A DNA stretch of 64,000 nucleotides. It comes from Bartonella birtlesii IBS 325 (GTDB lineage: Bacteria > Pseudomonadota > Alphaproteobacteria > Rhizobiales > Rhizobiaceae). Position numbers and translations under genes: made by a program. The notes beneath the pieces were generated by a model. It saw only the letters and a list, made by a program, of their open reading frames with translations, had not been told where the DNA came from and did no database searches. The number at the start of each line of letters is the position of its first letter. The first letter of the stretch is position 1. This document shows, in pieces, positions 47,991 through 57,271 of this stretch. Location: NCBI RefSeq assembly GCF_000273375.1, contig NZ_CM001557.1, positions 384,466 through 448,465 of the forward strand. The letters run 5' to 3'.

Positions 47991-49098
47991 ACTAGACAAG
48001 CACTGTTACGATATTATCATTGGCCCAAATCTCATTGCGCAAGCGGCTTTGCAAATTAAGCATTCTCTTCAGCAAAAAGATTCGCATCAAACACGTTTGG
48101 CAATTATTACAGATACAAATGTTGCCTCCCTCCACTTGGAGACATTACAGAAAGAGTTTACAAAAAATAAAATTCATACCGTTCCAATTGTTGTAGAAAC
48201 AGGAGAACAATCAAAATCATTTTCAACCTTGCAAAATGTCATTGATAAAATTCTTTCTGCACGTTTAGAGAGAGGTGACTGTGTTATCGCTTTTGGTGGT
48301 GGTGTCATTGGCGACCTAGGAGGGTTTGCCGCAAGTATCATACGCCGCGGCATGAATTTTATTCAGATGCCCACAACATTGCTTGCACAAATTGACTCCT
48401 CTGTTGGAGGAAAAACCGGCATCAATAGCAAATATGGCAAAAATCTTATAGGCACTTTTTATCAACCGCAATGTGTTATTGCTGACACTTGTATCCTTGA
48501 TACCCTACCATTGCGCGAATTTCGCGCCGGTTATGCAGAAATGGTCAAATATGGTCTCATTAACCAGCCTGACTTCTTTGCATGGCTTGAAAAAAACGCA
48601 CAAGAAATTTTTTCCAACAGCCCTATGCGAACAGAAGCTATTGTTCGCTCATGCCAATTCAAAGCCGATATTGTAGCACGTGACGAATACGAAACAGGAG
48701 AGCGTGCACTCTTAAACCTCGGTCATACATTTGGACATATGCTTGAAACAGCAACCACCTATGATTCAAACCGCTTAATTCACGGCGAAGCTGTAGCAAT
48801 TGGAATGATTCTAGCTCACCAATTCTCCGCTCAACTGAATTTAATAAACCCCGCACTCACAGACCGCATCGAAAAACACCTTAAAGCCGTAGGATTACCA
48901 ACGCAACTCAAGGATATACCAGGAACACTACCAGATGCTGAAACACTGATGGCCCTCATTTCCCAAGATAAAAAAGTGTCGCAAGACAACCTAACGTTCA
49001 TTTTAACACGTGGACTTGGTCAATCATTTATTGCAAAAAATGTTTCACCAGACGCAGTTTTATCGTTTCTGGAACAAAAATTAGCGAAAATTCGTTAA
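47965..49098 (+). CDS. aroB: 3-dehydroquinate synthase
   Basis: NAD- and metal-dependent second step of the shikimate pathway. 377 aa. NAD-binding [13 protein letters not shown] segment, [33 protein letters not shown], the metal-site E/H motifs ([14 protein letters not shown] and HGEAVAIGM) and the K-D-K motif near the end (SQDKKVSQ). Complete. It overlaps aroK; the next downstream feature is the split tRNA-Arg. Confidence 0.97.
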   Translation: MQTKTVTIKLDKHCYDIIIGPNLIAQAALQIKHSLQQKDSHQTRLAIITDTNVASLHLETLQKEFTKNKIHTVPIVVETGEQSKSFSTLQNVIDKILSARLERGDCVIAFGGGVIGDLGGFAASIIRRGMNFIQMPTTLLAQIDSSVGGKTGINSKYGKNLIGTFYQPQCVIADTCILDTLPLREFRAGYAEMVKYGLINQPDFFAWLEKNAQEIFSNSPMRTEAIVRSCQFKADIVARDEYETGERALLNLGHTFGHMLETATTYDSNRLIHGEAVAIGMILAHQFSAQLNLINPALTDRIEKHLKAVGLPTQLKDIPGTLPDAETLMALISQDKKVSQDNLTFILTRGLGQSFIAKNVSPDAVLSFLEQKLAKIR

Positions 49099-49157
49099 TT
49101 CATATTGAATATAATTGATTCGTTTTTATACTTCTATTAAAGAACAATTATGATGAT

Positions 49158-49461
49158 GTCTGCGTAGCTCAGTAGGATAGAGCACAGGATTCCTAAAGAA
49201 ATTGGGCGCTTTAAGGAGAAATTCTTAAAGTGGATCTGCTCAAATTCGGGGAAATCTTCATAGGAAACTATATGCCAATCCCGAGCCAAGCCTCTTTTGT
49301 AAGAAAGAGGAAGGTGTAGAGACTGAACGGGCAGCGCCTAAAGAGCATAGTCTCTATGGTGAAGAGACAGTCCAGACCACAAACAGCTTGTAAAGCTGGC
49401 GGTGAAAATCGAAGTGGTATGAATCCTGGGGTCGCAGGTTCGAATCCTGCCGTAGACACCA
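49158..49461 (+). tRNA. tRNA-Arg(CCU) interrupted by a group I intron
   Basis: Exon 1 is 49158-49194 and exon 2 is 49422-49461, with encoded CCA. Acceptor stem gtctgcg pairs with cgtagac. The D arm is gctc..gagc. The anticodon stem cagga/tcctg holds the loop tt-CCT-aa, so the anticodon is CCU, and the T arm is gcagg-ttcgaat-cctgc. The mature length is 77 nt. The intron follows anticodon base 36. tRNA-Arg(CCU) introns of group I are known in Agrobacterium and other alphaproteobacteria. Confidence 0.92.
49195..49421 (+). ncRNA. Group I self-splicing intron (227 nt)
   Basis: It begins right after the anticodon U (the expected G-U pair at the 5' site) and ends with G (the omega G). Conserved core elements are visible, including a likely P7 pair (gactg around 49322 and cagtc around 49371, within agacagtcca). 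It has no ORF of its own. A 107-aa reading frame across it on the other strand is the common false call over tRNA genes. Confidence 0.85.
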
Positions 49462-49505
49462 TCATATGAGTCAAATGATTCCTTTGCACAATATAGGGAA
49501 ATATT

Positions 49506-49895
49506 ATGAAAAAAACTTTACATATTTTAGGATTTTTGGCCACTTCAAGTCTTTTTAGTTTAGGCAATACTTTTGCTGCTTCTTTAGTCATCGAAGTACC
49601 AAATGATCCAGAACCAACAACACAAACCGTAACCTATCAATGTGATACAGGCACAAATAAAGAACGCGTTGAAGCAACCTATCATAATGCTGACCATATT
49701 TCGTTAGTCGATTTCAAGTGGAAAGGTGATCGCATTATCGCAGCCAATGTTATCGCTGCTTCTGGAGCAAAATTTGTGGGAGAACAATATATCTGGTGGG
49801 AAAAAAATAAAGAAGTTACACTCTTTGATCTCATTAACGATCCAGAAGAAAAAAAACCTATCCTTTGTAAAGATGAATCAACATTATTATTCTAA
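49506..49895 (+). CDS. MliC-like periplasmic lysozyme inhibitor, copy 1
   Basis: 129 aa with a Sec signal peptide (MKKTLHILGFL..., cleavage after TFAAS, about residue 26). The mature part resembles the MliC family (PF09864): a Cys in VTYQCDTG paired with one near the end (PILC), ISLVDFKWKGDRII, SGAKFVGEQYIWW and a Trp-Glu segment. MliC proteins inhibit host C-type lysozyme. A paralogue follows after 18 nt. Confidence 0.7.
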   Translation: MKKTLHILGFLATSSLFSLGNTFAASLVIEVPNDPEPTTQTVTYQCDTGTNKERVEATYHNADHISLVDFKWKGDRIIAANVIAASGAKFVGEQYIWWEKNKEVTLFDLINDPEEKKPILCKDESTLLF

Positions 49896-49913
49896 AAAAC
49901 TTAAGGAGACATT

Positions 49914-50303
49914 ATGAAAAAAACTTTACATATTTTAGGATTTTTAGTCACTTCAAGTCTCTTTAGCCTAAGCAATACCTTTGCTGCTTCTTTAGTCATT
50001 GAAGTACCAGACGATCCAGAACCAACAAAAGAGACTATTGCGTATCAATGCGATATAGACACAAAAAAAGAACGTGTTGAAGCAACCTATCTCAACGCTG
50101 GCAATATTTCGCTCGTTGACTTCAAATGGAAAGGCAAGCGCATTATTGGTTCGCGTAGCATGAGTGCTTCTGGAGCAAAATTTGTGGGAGGTCAATATGT
50201 ATGGTGGACAACTAAAAATGAAGCCGTATTTTACGATCTCATCAGTGATCCCAAAGAAGAAAAGCCCATTCGCTGTGTAGAAGAAGAACAAGAAACAAAA
50301 TAA
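49914..50303 (+). CDS. MliC-like periplasmic lysozyme inhibitor, copy 2
   Basis: 129 aa, a tandem duplicate of the preceding gene. The signal peptides differ at only two residues and the core motif ASGAKFVG-QY-WW is kept, while the second half diverges (TKNEAVFYDLISDPKEEKP). Two cysteines (YQCD and IRCV) match copy 1. aaggaga lies 8 nt before the ATG. Convergent with phaG. Confidence 0.7.
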   Translation: MKKTLHILGFLVTSSLFSLSNTFAASLVIEVPDDPEPTKETIAYQCDIDTKKERVEATYLNAGNISLVDFKWKGKRIIGSRSMSASGAKFVGGQYVWWTTKNEAVFYDLISDPKEEKPIRCVEEEQETK

Positions 50304-50319
50304 AAACACGATTCACATA

Positions 50320-50733
50320 TCATAAATCGCGCTGGCCTTTATCGCATGACTCATCTTTTGATATAGATGTTTGTTCTTCCATCCGACGCGTTAAAAGAGC
50401 CAGCGGTCTCTCTCCCAATCTATTTTCTGCATGGTGTCGATAAGCTGCCGCCTGTGACACAAGCATAGAAGCAATCGGTATTGTTACAAGCAAAAAAACC
50501 ATCAGTAAAGCTTCATGAAAAACAAATTTATGATCCACAAACACTGAATAAAGAAACGAGGCAATAAGAATACTGCCAGCCCCCCAACTCGTACTCAAAG
50601 AGAGCATGTGTAAACGCTTATAAAAATTGGAAAGACGCACCAATCCTATTGTTCCAACCAATGTGAGGGCAGATCCCAAGATTAAAAAAGCTGTGACGAT
50701 AAGAGCAACAGTAAGTGATATATCATCCTTCAT
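50320..50733 (-). CDS. phaG: Na+(K+)/H+ antiporter subunit G
   Basis: Last gene of the Mrp-type antiporter operon. 137 aa with three membrane spans (about 8-30, 43-62, 70-95) and the MnhG motif GTIGLVRLSNFYKRLHM. The C-terminal 40 residues are polar and charged. Its start overlaps the phaF stop by 4 nt. Confidence 0.92.
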   Translation of the reverse strand: MKDDISLTVALIVTAFLILGSALTLVGTIGLVRLSNFYKRLHMLSLSTSWGAGSILIASFLYSVFVDHKFVFHEALLMVFLLVTIPIASMLVSQAAAYRHHAENRLGERPLALLTRRMEEQTSISKDESCDKGQRDL

Positions 50734-51011
50734 TCAATAATCTCCCCTCGCATAAGAAATTTGGCTAAAGCAATACTTGATACAGGACCCAATAGCCCAA
50801 TAATGAGAGCAGCAATAAAATAAATCGTTGTTCCTGAACGAATATCAAAAGTCAGAAATAAAAGAATCGTGATTATATAAAGGGCATCTAACCCCACAAT
50901 TCTATCTTGTGCTCGTGGACCACGAATCAAGCGAAAAAAAGCAAATATCATCGCCAAACTTAAAAGAAATTGTGACAAAAAGATCCCCCAATAAAGAATC
51001 ACCATACTCAT
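50730..51011 (-). CDS. phaF: Na+(K+)/H+ antiporter subunit F
   Basis: 93 aa with three membrane spans and the MnhF motif FRLIRGPRAQDRIVGLDAL. Overlaps both phaE and phaG by 4 nt, so the operon is tightly coupled. Complete. Confidence 0.93.
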   Translation of the reverse strand: MSMVILYWGIFLSQFLLSLAMIFAFFRLIRGPRAQDRIVGLDALYIITILLFLTFDIRSGTTIYFIAALIIGLLGPVSSIALAKFLMRGEIIE

Positions 51012-51492
51012 GAGAAAATCTCCAAAAGCAACTGTTCATAGCGTTGTTTGATAAACTGTTGGTAATTATATCCATCTTCAAAATCTAAAACATGCAGCAA
51101 AAGTTCACTACTTTTTCTATTATAAGCAATCCAAACAGTTCCTGGAGTAACAGAGAGAATACATGCTAAAACAGCCAAAGCGCTACGACTCTCAAGTAAA
51201 AGAGGCACCACAATGAAACCAGATTGCTGCTTTTGAGTTTTTTTGTTAAAACAAAACGCACCACTGAAATATTTGCAATAATAGAATCAATAAATACGCG
51301 AAAAATCAACAGGAAAACTGCACGCCAACTTTTAATAGTGATTTTTTCCGGTTCAAGAAACCGCATTATCCAACTACTAAACAAAGCAATTATAATTCCT
51401 AAAAGCAACTGACCTAAACTAAAGTCATTTAAGGTCAACCACATGCAAACAATCGCAATACTGAAAAAAGGAAAAGGACAAAAATAACTCAT
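51008..51492 (-). pseudogene. phaE: Na+(K+)/H+ antiporter subunit E, frameshifted
   Basis: MnhE-type subunit. The first frame (from 51492) gives the membrane part up to VRFVLTKK, then runs into an unrelated tail. The second frame supplies the conserved tail: SGFIVVPLLLESRSALAVL, SVTPGTVWI, LLHVLDFED. Adding one T to the T7 run at 51238-51244 joins them into 161 aa, the family length. As all other pha genes are intact, a homopolymer undercall is the likelier reading. Confidence 0.9.
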
Positions 51493-53117
51493 CGATTCAT
51501 CTCCCTCTTTTTGAGAGAAAAATCATCTAAAACGCTTTCAATATAATATTGAGGATTATATAAAATCTTAGCTGTTTCAGACATATAACGGCTAACAGGA
51601 CCAGCCATAATTGTTATAAGAAAACACAAGGCAAGCAAAATAGCAATGGGTGCAAACTCAATCACCTGCACACGCGGAACCCTTCCTTCAAGAGAAACCC
51701 AAAAAGTTCGAATACCCGCTCTTGTCAGAGCAATCAAAGCAGCAAAACCAGAGAGCGTGACAAAAATTACAAAAAGCCAATCTTGGTAAACCAGTAGAGA
51801 ATCAGAAAAGCTTTCTTTACTATGATTTAGAATTGCCATGAACATCATAAATTTAGCAACGAAACCAGAAAAAGGTGGTAGACCAATAATTAAAAGTGCA
51901 CACAGACCAAAACATCCCCCAAGAATCGCCAAGGTTGCCGGCAAATGGATCCCTACTTCATCTTCCTCCTCCTCCTCTTCATCGTCCCCATAGACTTCCA
52001 TTGTAACAGTCAAAACATTCGCCGCTATATCTTGACAGCGTTCCACCAACTCCACCAGAAGAAAAAAAGCGCCCAATGCTAAAGTTGAAGAAACAATATA
52101 AAAGAGAGCACCTGCTGTCAGTGCTGTATTACCGATCCCAATTGCTGCCAACAATGTGCCAGAAGAGACAAGAACGCTATAAGCTGCCAAACGTACCAAA
52201 ACTTGACTAGCCAAAATTCCAATAAAACCAAAAGCCATGGTAGCAAGCCCACCATAAAACAAAATCACATGACCAAAATAGCTAAAATGTTCACTTTCAG
52301 GTCCAAACCATAGCAATACTAAACGTAAAATAATATAAATACCCACTTTGCTCAAAAGTGCAAAAGAAGCTCCCACAGGTGCAGCAGCAGCACTGTAGGT
52401 TGGCATTAACCAAAAATTAAGTGGCCACATTCCTGCTTTGAGTAAAAAAGCGATTCCTAAAAGCGCAGCACCTATTTCGAATAAAACAATATCCGTTGAA
52501 GATATCTGTTTTATTTTTACAGCCAGATCAGCCATATTCAAGGTACCAACCACTCCATAAATGAGTGCCGCACCAATAAGAAATAACAAGGAAGCAACAA
52601 GATTAACCGCCACATAATGTAACCCCGCACGTACGCGTAATTGACCAGAACCGTGCAAAGCAAGCCCATAAGAAGCAGTTAACATCACTTCAAAAAACAC
52701 AAATAAATTGAACAAATCCCCTGTTAAAAAGGCACCATTTATTCCAACCATAAAAAACTGCATCAGTGATTGAAAATGAGGACCAGCTTTGTACCAATGT
52801 GCTTGAGCAAAAACCAACGCAGCAACCATTAACAAGCTGGAAAGTAAAAGCATCATAGCGCTTAAACGATCAAGAACCAAAATGATTCCAAAAGGAGAAG
52901 GCCAGTTGCCAAGCCGATAAATCTCCGCAGTCGGTGCAACTTCAAGAACACGTATCACCAATAAAATAGAAATAATAACCAACAATCCGGAAGAAAAAAG
53001 ACTAATGAACGATTTAAGTTTTGCACGGCGCTCATCATAAAAAAGCAGGAGTGCTCCAGTGATTAACGGTAAAAGAATAGGCAAAATGAGAAGATGACTC
53101 TGGTGATCTTCCATCAT
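51489..53117 (-). CDS. phaD: Na+(K+)/H+ antiporter subunit D
   Basis: 542-aa NuoN/MrpD-type proton-translocating subunit with about 14 membrane spans. Conserved MLTASYGLALHGSG (Glu in FFEVMLTASY), AFLLKAGMWPLNFWL and PTYSAAAAPVGASFALLSKVGIY with the key Lys residues. An unusual acidic run (DDEEEEEEDE, encoded around 51960-51990) sits in a cytoplasmic or periplasmic loop between spans. Overlaps phaC and phaE by 4 nt. Confidence 0.93.
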   Translation of the reverse strand: MMEDHQSHLLILPILLPLITGALLLFYDERRAKLKSFISLFSSGLLVIISILLVIRVLEVAPTAEIYRLGNWPSPFGIILVLDRLSAMMLLLSSLLMVAALVFAQAHWYKAGPHFQSLMQFFMVGINGAFLTGDLFNLFVFFEVMLTASYGLALHGSGQLRVRAGLHYVAVNLVASLLFLIGAALIYGVVGTLNMADLAVKIKQISSTDIVLFEIGAALLGIAFLLKAGMWPLNFWLMPTYSAAAAPVGASFALLSKVGIYIILRLVLLWFGPESEHFSYFGHVILFYGGLATMAFGFIGILASQVLVRLAAYSVLVSSGTLLAAIGIGNTALTAGALFYIVSSTLALGAFFLLVELVERCQDIAANVLTVTMEVYGDDEEEEEEDEVGIHLPATLAILGGCFGLCALLIIGLPPFSGFVAKFMMFMAILNHSKESFSDSLLVYQDWLFVIFVTLSGFAALIALTRAGIRTFWVSLEGRVPRVQVIEFAPIAILLALCFLITIMAGPVSRYMSETAKILYNPQYYIESVLDDFSLKKREMNR

Positions 53118-53455
53118 TGCACCTCACGCCCATCAACATGATCTGAACCGGTTAATCCGCGCGAAACCAACAAAATAACCAGAAATAAAGCTGTCGTTGC
53201 AAAACCAATCACTATTGCTGTTAAAACCAGCGCCTGTGGAAGAGGATCGACGTAATTTTCTGGATTAATCACCACAGAAAGATCAACAATTGGGGCAGCA
53301 TTGCTACGCGGTCTACTCATTGAAAACATAAAAAGATTGACACCATAGGAAATCAAAGACAACCCAAGAATAACCTGAAAAGTTCGTGGACGTAAAATGA
53401 GCCAAATACCAGAACCAACAAGAATACCAATAGCCAAAGAAAGAACAATTTCCAT
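53114..53455 (-). CDS. phaC: Na+(K+)/H+ antiporter subunit C
   Basis: 113-aa NuoK-like MrpC subunit with three membrane spans, the MnhC segment GLSLISYGVNLFMFSM and LPQALVLTAIVIGFATTAL. Overlaps phaD by 4 nt and meets the phaAB stop at one base. Confidence 0.94.
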   Translation of the reverse strand: MEIVLSLAIGILVGSGIWLILRPRTFQVILGLSLISYGVNLFMFSMSRPRSNAAPIVDLSVVINPENYVDPLPQALVLTAIVIGFATTALFLVILLVSRGLTGSDHVDGREVQ

Positions 53456-56376
53456 TAATTTTCCTTTTCTTTTAAAGGAGGTTTCTTACCGATTCGGTAA
53501 CTACGAATGGATTGGTGCGCAAGTGCAATTAAAATGAGAACAGTTGCTCCCAACACAAGAGAAAACACGCCAAGATCAAACAAAAAAGCAGAGGCCATAG
53601 GAACATTTCCAATCAACGGAAGATGCGCATATTGAAAAAAGGAAGTTAAAAAAGGAGTGCCAAAAAACCAAGCCCCCATTCCCGTTATAACAGACAACAA
53701 CAAGCCAAAGCCCATCCAACGTAAAGGCAAAATTTTCAAATGAGCTTCTACCCAACGAATATCACGAGCAAGATATTGCAAAATAAAGCCTATCGCTAAA
53801 GTTACCCCACCAACAAATCCACCCCCTGGAAGATCGTGCCCGCGTATAAACAAATAAACTGAAAAAGCAATAATAACCGAAAAGAGCCATCCCATAATAA
53901 CAGCTGGAATAGCAAGATAATTTAAAACTGTATCGCCCACATTCCGATCAGGCTGAGCCATATCAAAAGCTTTTTGAACACGCTGTTGTAAAGGTGCATC
54001 AATACTTTCAGGAGCAGGACGAAACCGTCGTAAAAGGGCAAAAACAGTGAGTGAAACAATACCCAAAACAACAATCTCTCCCATAGTATCAAAACCACGA
54101 AAATCAACCAACAACACATTGACAACATTGCGCCCTCCCGCACCAGAATAAGCATTTGTCAGAAAAAAATCAGAAATTGTTGTATCTTGAGGGCGTGTCA
54201 TCATTGCAAAAGAAAGCCACGCTACACCAACACCTCCCACAAGAGCTATAACAAAATCACGAACACGACGCAAACGAACAAATAAATGAACAGAGGTTGG
54301 AGCAGGATAATATAAACGCTTAGGCAACCACCGCAAACCCAGCAACAATAAGACGGTTGTCACCACTTCAACAACCAATTGTGTGATTGCCAAATCAGGC
54401 GCGGAGAGCCATAAAAAGGTTGCACAAGTCATCAAACCAGCACCACCCAACAGCATAAGTGAGGCAAGACGATGAAACTTTGCTTGCCAAGCAACTAAAA
54501 GTGCACATGATCCACCCACCAGCCAAAGAGCCAAAAAAGGTATATCAAGTGGGAAAAGTGGTAACGACCCCACTGAAATAAAACCATCATACCAAAGTAA
54601 AAGACCAACAAATGCAAAACACAGCACAAAAATCCAATGTAATTGAATTTGCAAACGACGTGTTGACAAAGCAGCTTCAACCGCACGTGCCCATTTCCAA
54701 GAAATAATCACAAGAATGCGTTCAAAAATACGCGTACCTTTCAAATGACGAAAAAAAGGGGCACCATCATCACAAGATAAAAAATAACGACGTCCAACAA
54801 CATAGAGGAAAACGCCTCCTGATAAAGCCACCAAACTCATCATTAATGGAGTATTAAACCCATGCCAAACAGCCAAACTATAAGGAATTGTCATAGGTCC
54901 TAAAACAGAAACAACCGCATTATCCAAAATAGGTCCTATTGTTAAATTAGGAAAAATACCAACCGCCAAACAAATAAACACTAAAAGCTCCATGGGTAAG
55001 CGCATAAAATGCGGTGGTTCATGAGGAGATTTGGGTAAGTCAACAGTTTTTTTCCCAAAAAAAACACCATGAATAAAACGTATAGAATAAGTCACGCTAA
55101 ATAGACTCGCCAGTGTTGCTACATAGGGTGCAATCCAATCAAGCCATGAGTCCATATGCATTTCTACTGCTTCGGCAAAAAACATTTCTTTCGATAAAAA
55201 ACCATTCAACAAAGGAACCCCAGCCATTGCTGCACTCGCCACCAAAGCAAGAGTCGCCGTGATAGGCATAAAATGATAAAGGCCTGTCAATTTACGCATA
55301 TCACGTGTCCCCGTCTCATGATCAATAATGCCAGCAGCCATAAATAAAGAAGCTTTAAAAGTAGCATGATTGGCCATATGAAAGATTGCCGCAACACATG
55401 CAAGCGGACTACCAAGACTTAAAAGCGTGGTAATCAATCCAAGGTGACTAATCGTTGAGTAAGCAAGCAGCCCTTTCAAATCTTGCTGAAACATAGAACA
55501 ATAAGCACCAAGAAGAAGTGTTGCGAGTCCTGAAAAACCAACCATCCAAAACCAAATTTCTGTTCCAGAAAGTACAGGCCATAAACGTACAAGCAAAAAT
55601 AACCCTGCTTTTACCATTGTCGCTGAATGCAAATAAGCCGATACAGGTGTTGGAGCTGCCATCGCATTAGGCAACCAAAAATGAAAGGGAAATTGTGCAC
55701 TTTTTGTTAACCCTCCCAATAAAATACAAATAAGAACAAGATTATAAAGAGAGCTTGATCGGATCACATCTCCAGACTGCAACACCTTATCCAAATCAAA
55801 ACTTCCAACAATGTGGCCGATCAATAAAATTCCCATAAAAAGGGCAAAACCACCAAAACCTGTGATTGTTAAAGCCATCCGCGCCCCCTCACGCGCACTT
55901 GCATTATGATACCAATACCCGATCAACAAAAAAGAAAAAATGCTGGTAAGTTCCCAAAAAATAACCAAAAAGACAAGATTGCCTGATAAGACTATCCCTG
56001 TCATAGATCCCATAAATGCCAGAAAAAAAGAAAAAAACCGCGGTACAGAATCTGCCGGATCCATATAATAACGCGCATAGACAACAACAAGCAGCCCAAT
56101 TCCTGTAATGAGCAAACAAAAAAGCCATGACAAACCATCTATACGGAGAATAAGATCAACTCCCCACTCTGAAAGCCAAGAAATATCTAAGCGCACAACA
56201 CGATTTCTGTGAACTTCTGGATAAAGTGTTATTGTAAAAACAAGAGTGAAAAGTGCAATAATCCCAGCAAACCACGCTTCATTATTTCTTGCTGTCGAAC
56301 GAAAAAAACCAATAACAGCACTTCCGCCAAGGGGAAGCAAAACGAGCAACATCAACATTGCTTCCCGTGTTGTCAT
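53455..56376 (-). CDS. phaAB: Na+(K+)/H+ antiporter fused subunit A/B
   Basis: 973 aa, first gene of the operon. The N-terminal NuoL/MrpA domain (about 1-760) has about 20 spans and the motifs FWELTSIFSFLLIGYW, LPNAMAAPTPVSAYLHSATMVKAG and TISHLG. The MrpB domain is fused at the C-terminus (about 830-960, HDLPGGGFVGGVTLAIGF). This fusion and the order AB-C-D-E-F-G match the Sinorhizobium pha system for pH and Na+/K+ tolerance. Confidence 0.95.
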   Translation of the reverse strand: MTTREAMLMLLVLLPLGGSAVIGFFRSTARNNEAWFAGIIALFTLVFTITLYPEVHRNRVVRLDISWLSEWGVDLILRIDGLSWLFCLLITGIGLLVVVYARYYMDPADSVPRFFSFFLAFMGSMTGIVLSGNLVFLVIFWELTSIFSFLLIGYWYHNASAREGARMALTITGFGGFALFMGILLIGHIVGSFDLDKVLQSGDVIRSSSLYNLVLICILLGGLTKSAQFPFHFWLPNAMAAPTPVSAYLHSATMVKAGLFLLVRLWPVLSGTEIWFWMVGFSGLATLLLGAYCSMFQQDLKGLLAYSTISHLGLITTLLSLGSPLACVAAIFHMANHATFKASLFMAAGIIDHETGTRDMRKLTGLYHFMPITATLALVASAAMAGVPLLNGFLSKEMFFAEAVEMHMDSWLDWIAPYVATLASLFSVTYSIRFIHGVFFGKKTVDLPKSPHEPPHFMRLPMELLVFICLAVGIFPNLTIGPILDNAVVSVLGPMTIPYSLAVWHGFNTPLMMSLVALSGGVFLYVVGRRYFLSCDDGAPFFRHLKGTRIFERILVIISWKWARAVEAALSTRRLQIQLHWIFVLCFAFVGLLLWYDGFISVGSLPLFPLDIPFLALWLVGGSCALLVAWQAKFHRLASLMLLGGAGLMTCATFLWLSAPDLAITQLVVEVVTTVLLLLGLRWLPKRLYYPAPTSVHLFVRLRRVRDFVIALVGGVGVAWLSFAMMTRPQDTTISDFFLTNAYSGAGGRNVVNVLLVDFRGFDTMGEIVVLGIVSLTVFALLRRFRPAPESIDAPLQQRVQKAFDMAQPDRNVGDTVLNYLAIPAVIMGWLFSVIIAFSVYLFIRGHDLPGGGFVGGVTLAIGFILQYLARDIRWVEAHLKILPLRWMGFGLLLSVITGMGAWFFGTPFLTSFFQYAHLPLIGNVPMASAFLFDLGVFSLVLGATVLILIALAHQSIRSYRIGKKPPLKEKEN

Positions 56377-56611
56377 GCTTTAGCTCCATCCTGCCTCTAA
56401 ATATTTTGTCATCGACAAAATAAAAATTTACATCATCACCCCCTCATTTTGCACTTAACGATAATAAGATTTAATAAAACTTAAAAGTATTTTAAATTTT
56501 TAAAAACAACTGTTGCGTGAAAAAATATTCAGCACACAAACTACCTTTTTATTTTAAGAACGGGAACGAGAACGACAAGGGCTGATAGAGATTTTTCTAC
56601 ATTAATAATTT
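56377..56611. other. Spacer upstream of the pha operon
   Basis: About 235 bp between the phaAB start and the BA14K stop, minus strand. It should contain the pha promoter. No gene or structured element recognised. Confidence 0.45.
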
Positions 56612-57100
56612 CTATCCTTTTAAAAAGCGCGAAAGACAGGGCTTGCGAGGGCCATGAAAAGGCTGATAACTATTATCATCTTTATTGTAAGAACGATAAC
56701 GTGCCCGACAAGATTCAATATGTTGCTTAAGTATCCATGGCTCATTTTTTTCCAACGAAGAAATTAAAAATTTATTTTTCACACCTGAGACAGCTTTCAA
56801 TGGTGCCTGTTTTGTATTTAGATGCGATAAAGCAACAAAAGCGACCTCAGGATACCACCAATTATCTCTATACTTAACATAACCACGCCGATAATTATGA
56901 TACCCCTTGAAACCATTAAGCTCTCTACGCCCCGTAAAAATCAAAGGCACCGAATTCTCTTGAACAAAAGCTTGAGGAACTACTTTAGCTTTAGCATCGC
57001 TGCTGTTTTGCGAAAAATCAATAATACTGGTTGTTATAATAAAAAAGCAGCCAATAAATAAAAACACTAAAGCATAATATAATTTTTTTGTCATACACAT
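56612..57100 (-). CDS. BA14K family protein
   Basis: 162 aa. N-terminal membrane anchor or signal (about residues 5-27), a Lys/Asn-rich middle with a Tyr/Arg segment (YHNYRRGYVKYRDNWWYPEV), and at the C-terminus the BA14K signature: HIESCRARYRSY, DNSYQPFHGPRKPC. BA14K proteins are immunogenic, lectin-like periplasmic proteins first described in Brucella. Start at 57100 or 57094 is undecided. Stands alone, divergent from nspC. Confidence 0.85.
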   Translation of the reverse strand: MCMTKKLYYALVFLFIGCFFIITTSIIDFSQNSSDAKAKVVPQAFVQENSVPLIFTGRRELNGFKGYHNYRRGYVKYRDNWWYPEVAFVALSHLNTKQAPLKAVSGVKNKFLISSLEKNEPWILKQHIESCRARYRSYNKDDNSYQPFHGPRKPCLSRFLKG

Positions 57101-57271
57101 AACGCAAGTCTCAAAACAACAAAAACAAAACTCAGTTGCAGAAAGCCTCTCTATTGCTAGACAAAAACAGATTCTTTTTTTAAAACTGCTTTTTCTTGAG
57201 ACATTCTGTTGCTCTTTGTACTAAACGTTAATCTTAACAATAAGATCCCTTCAAAAGAGAATGGATAAACA

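Noticed and set aside
49268..49591. 107-aa minus-strand ORF overlapping the tRNA-Arg and its intron
   Set aside because: It is antisense to the tRNA and covers the intron; its AGFEPATPGFIP-type sequence is the common artefact translated from tRNA genes.
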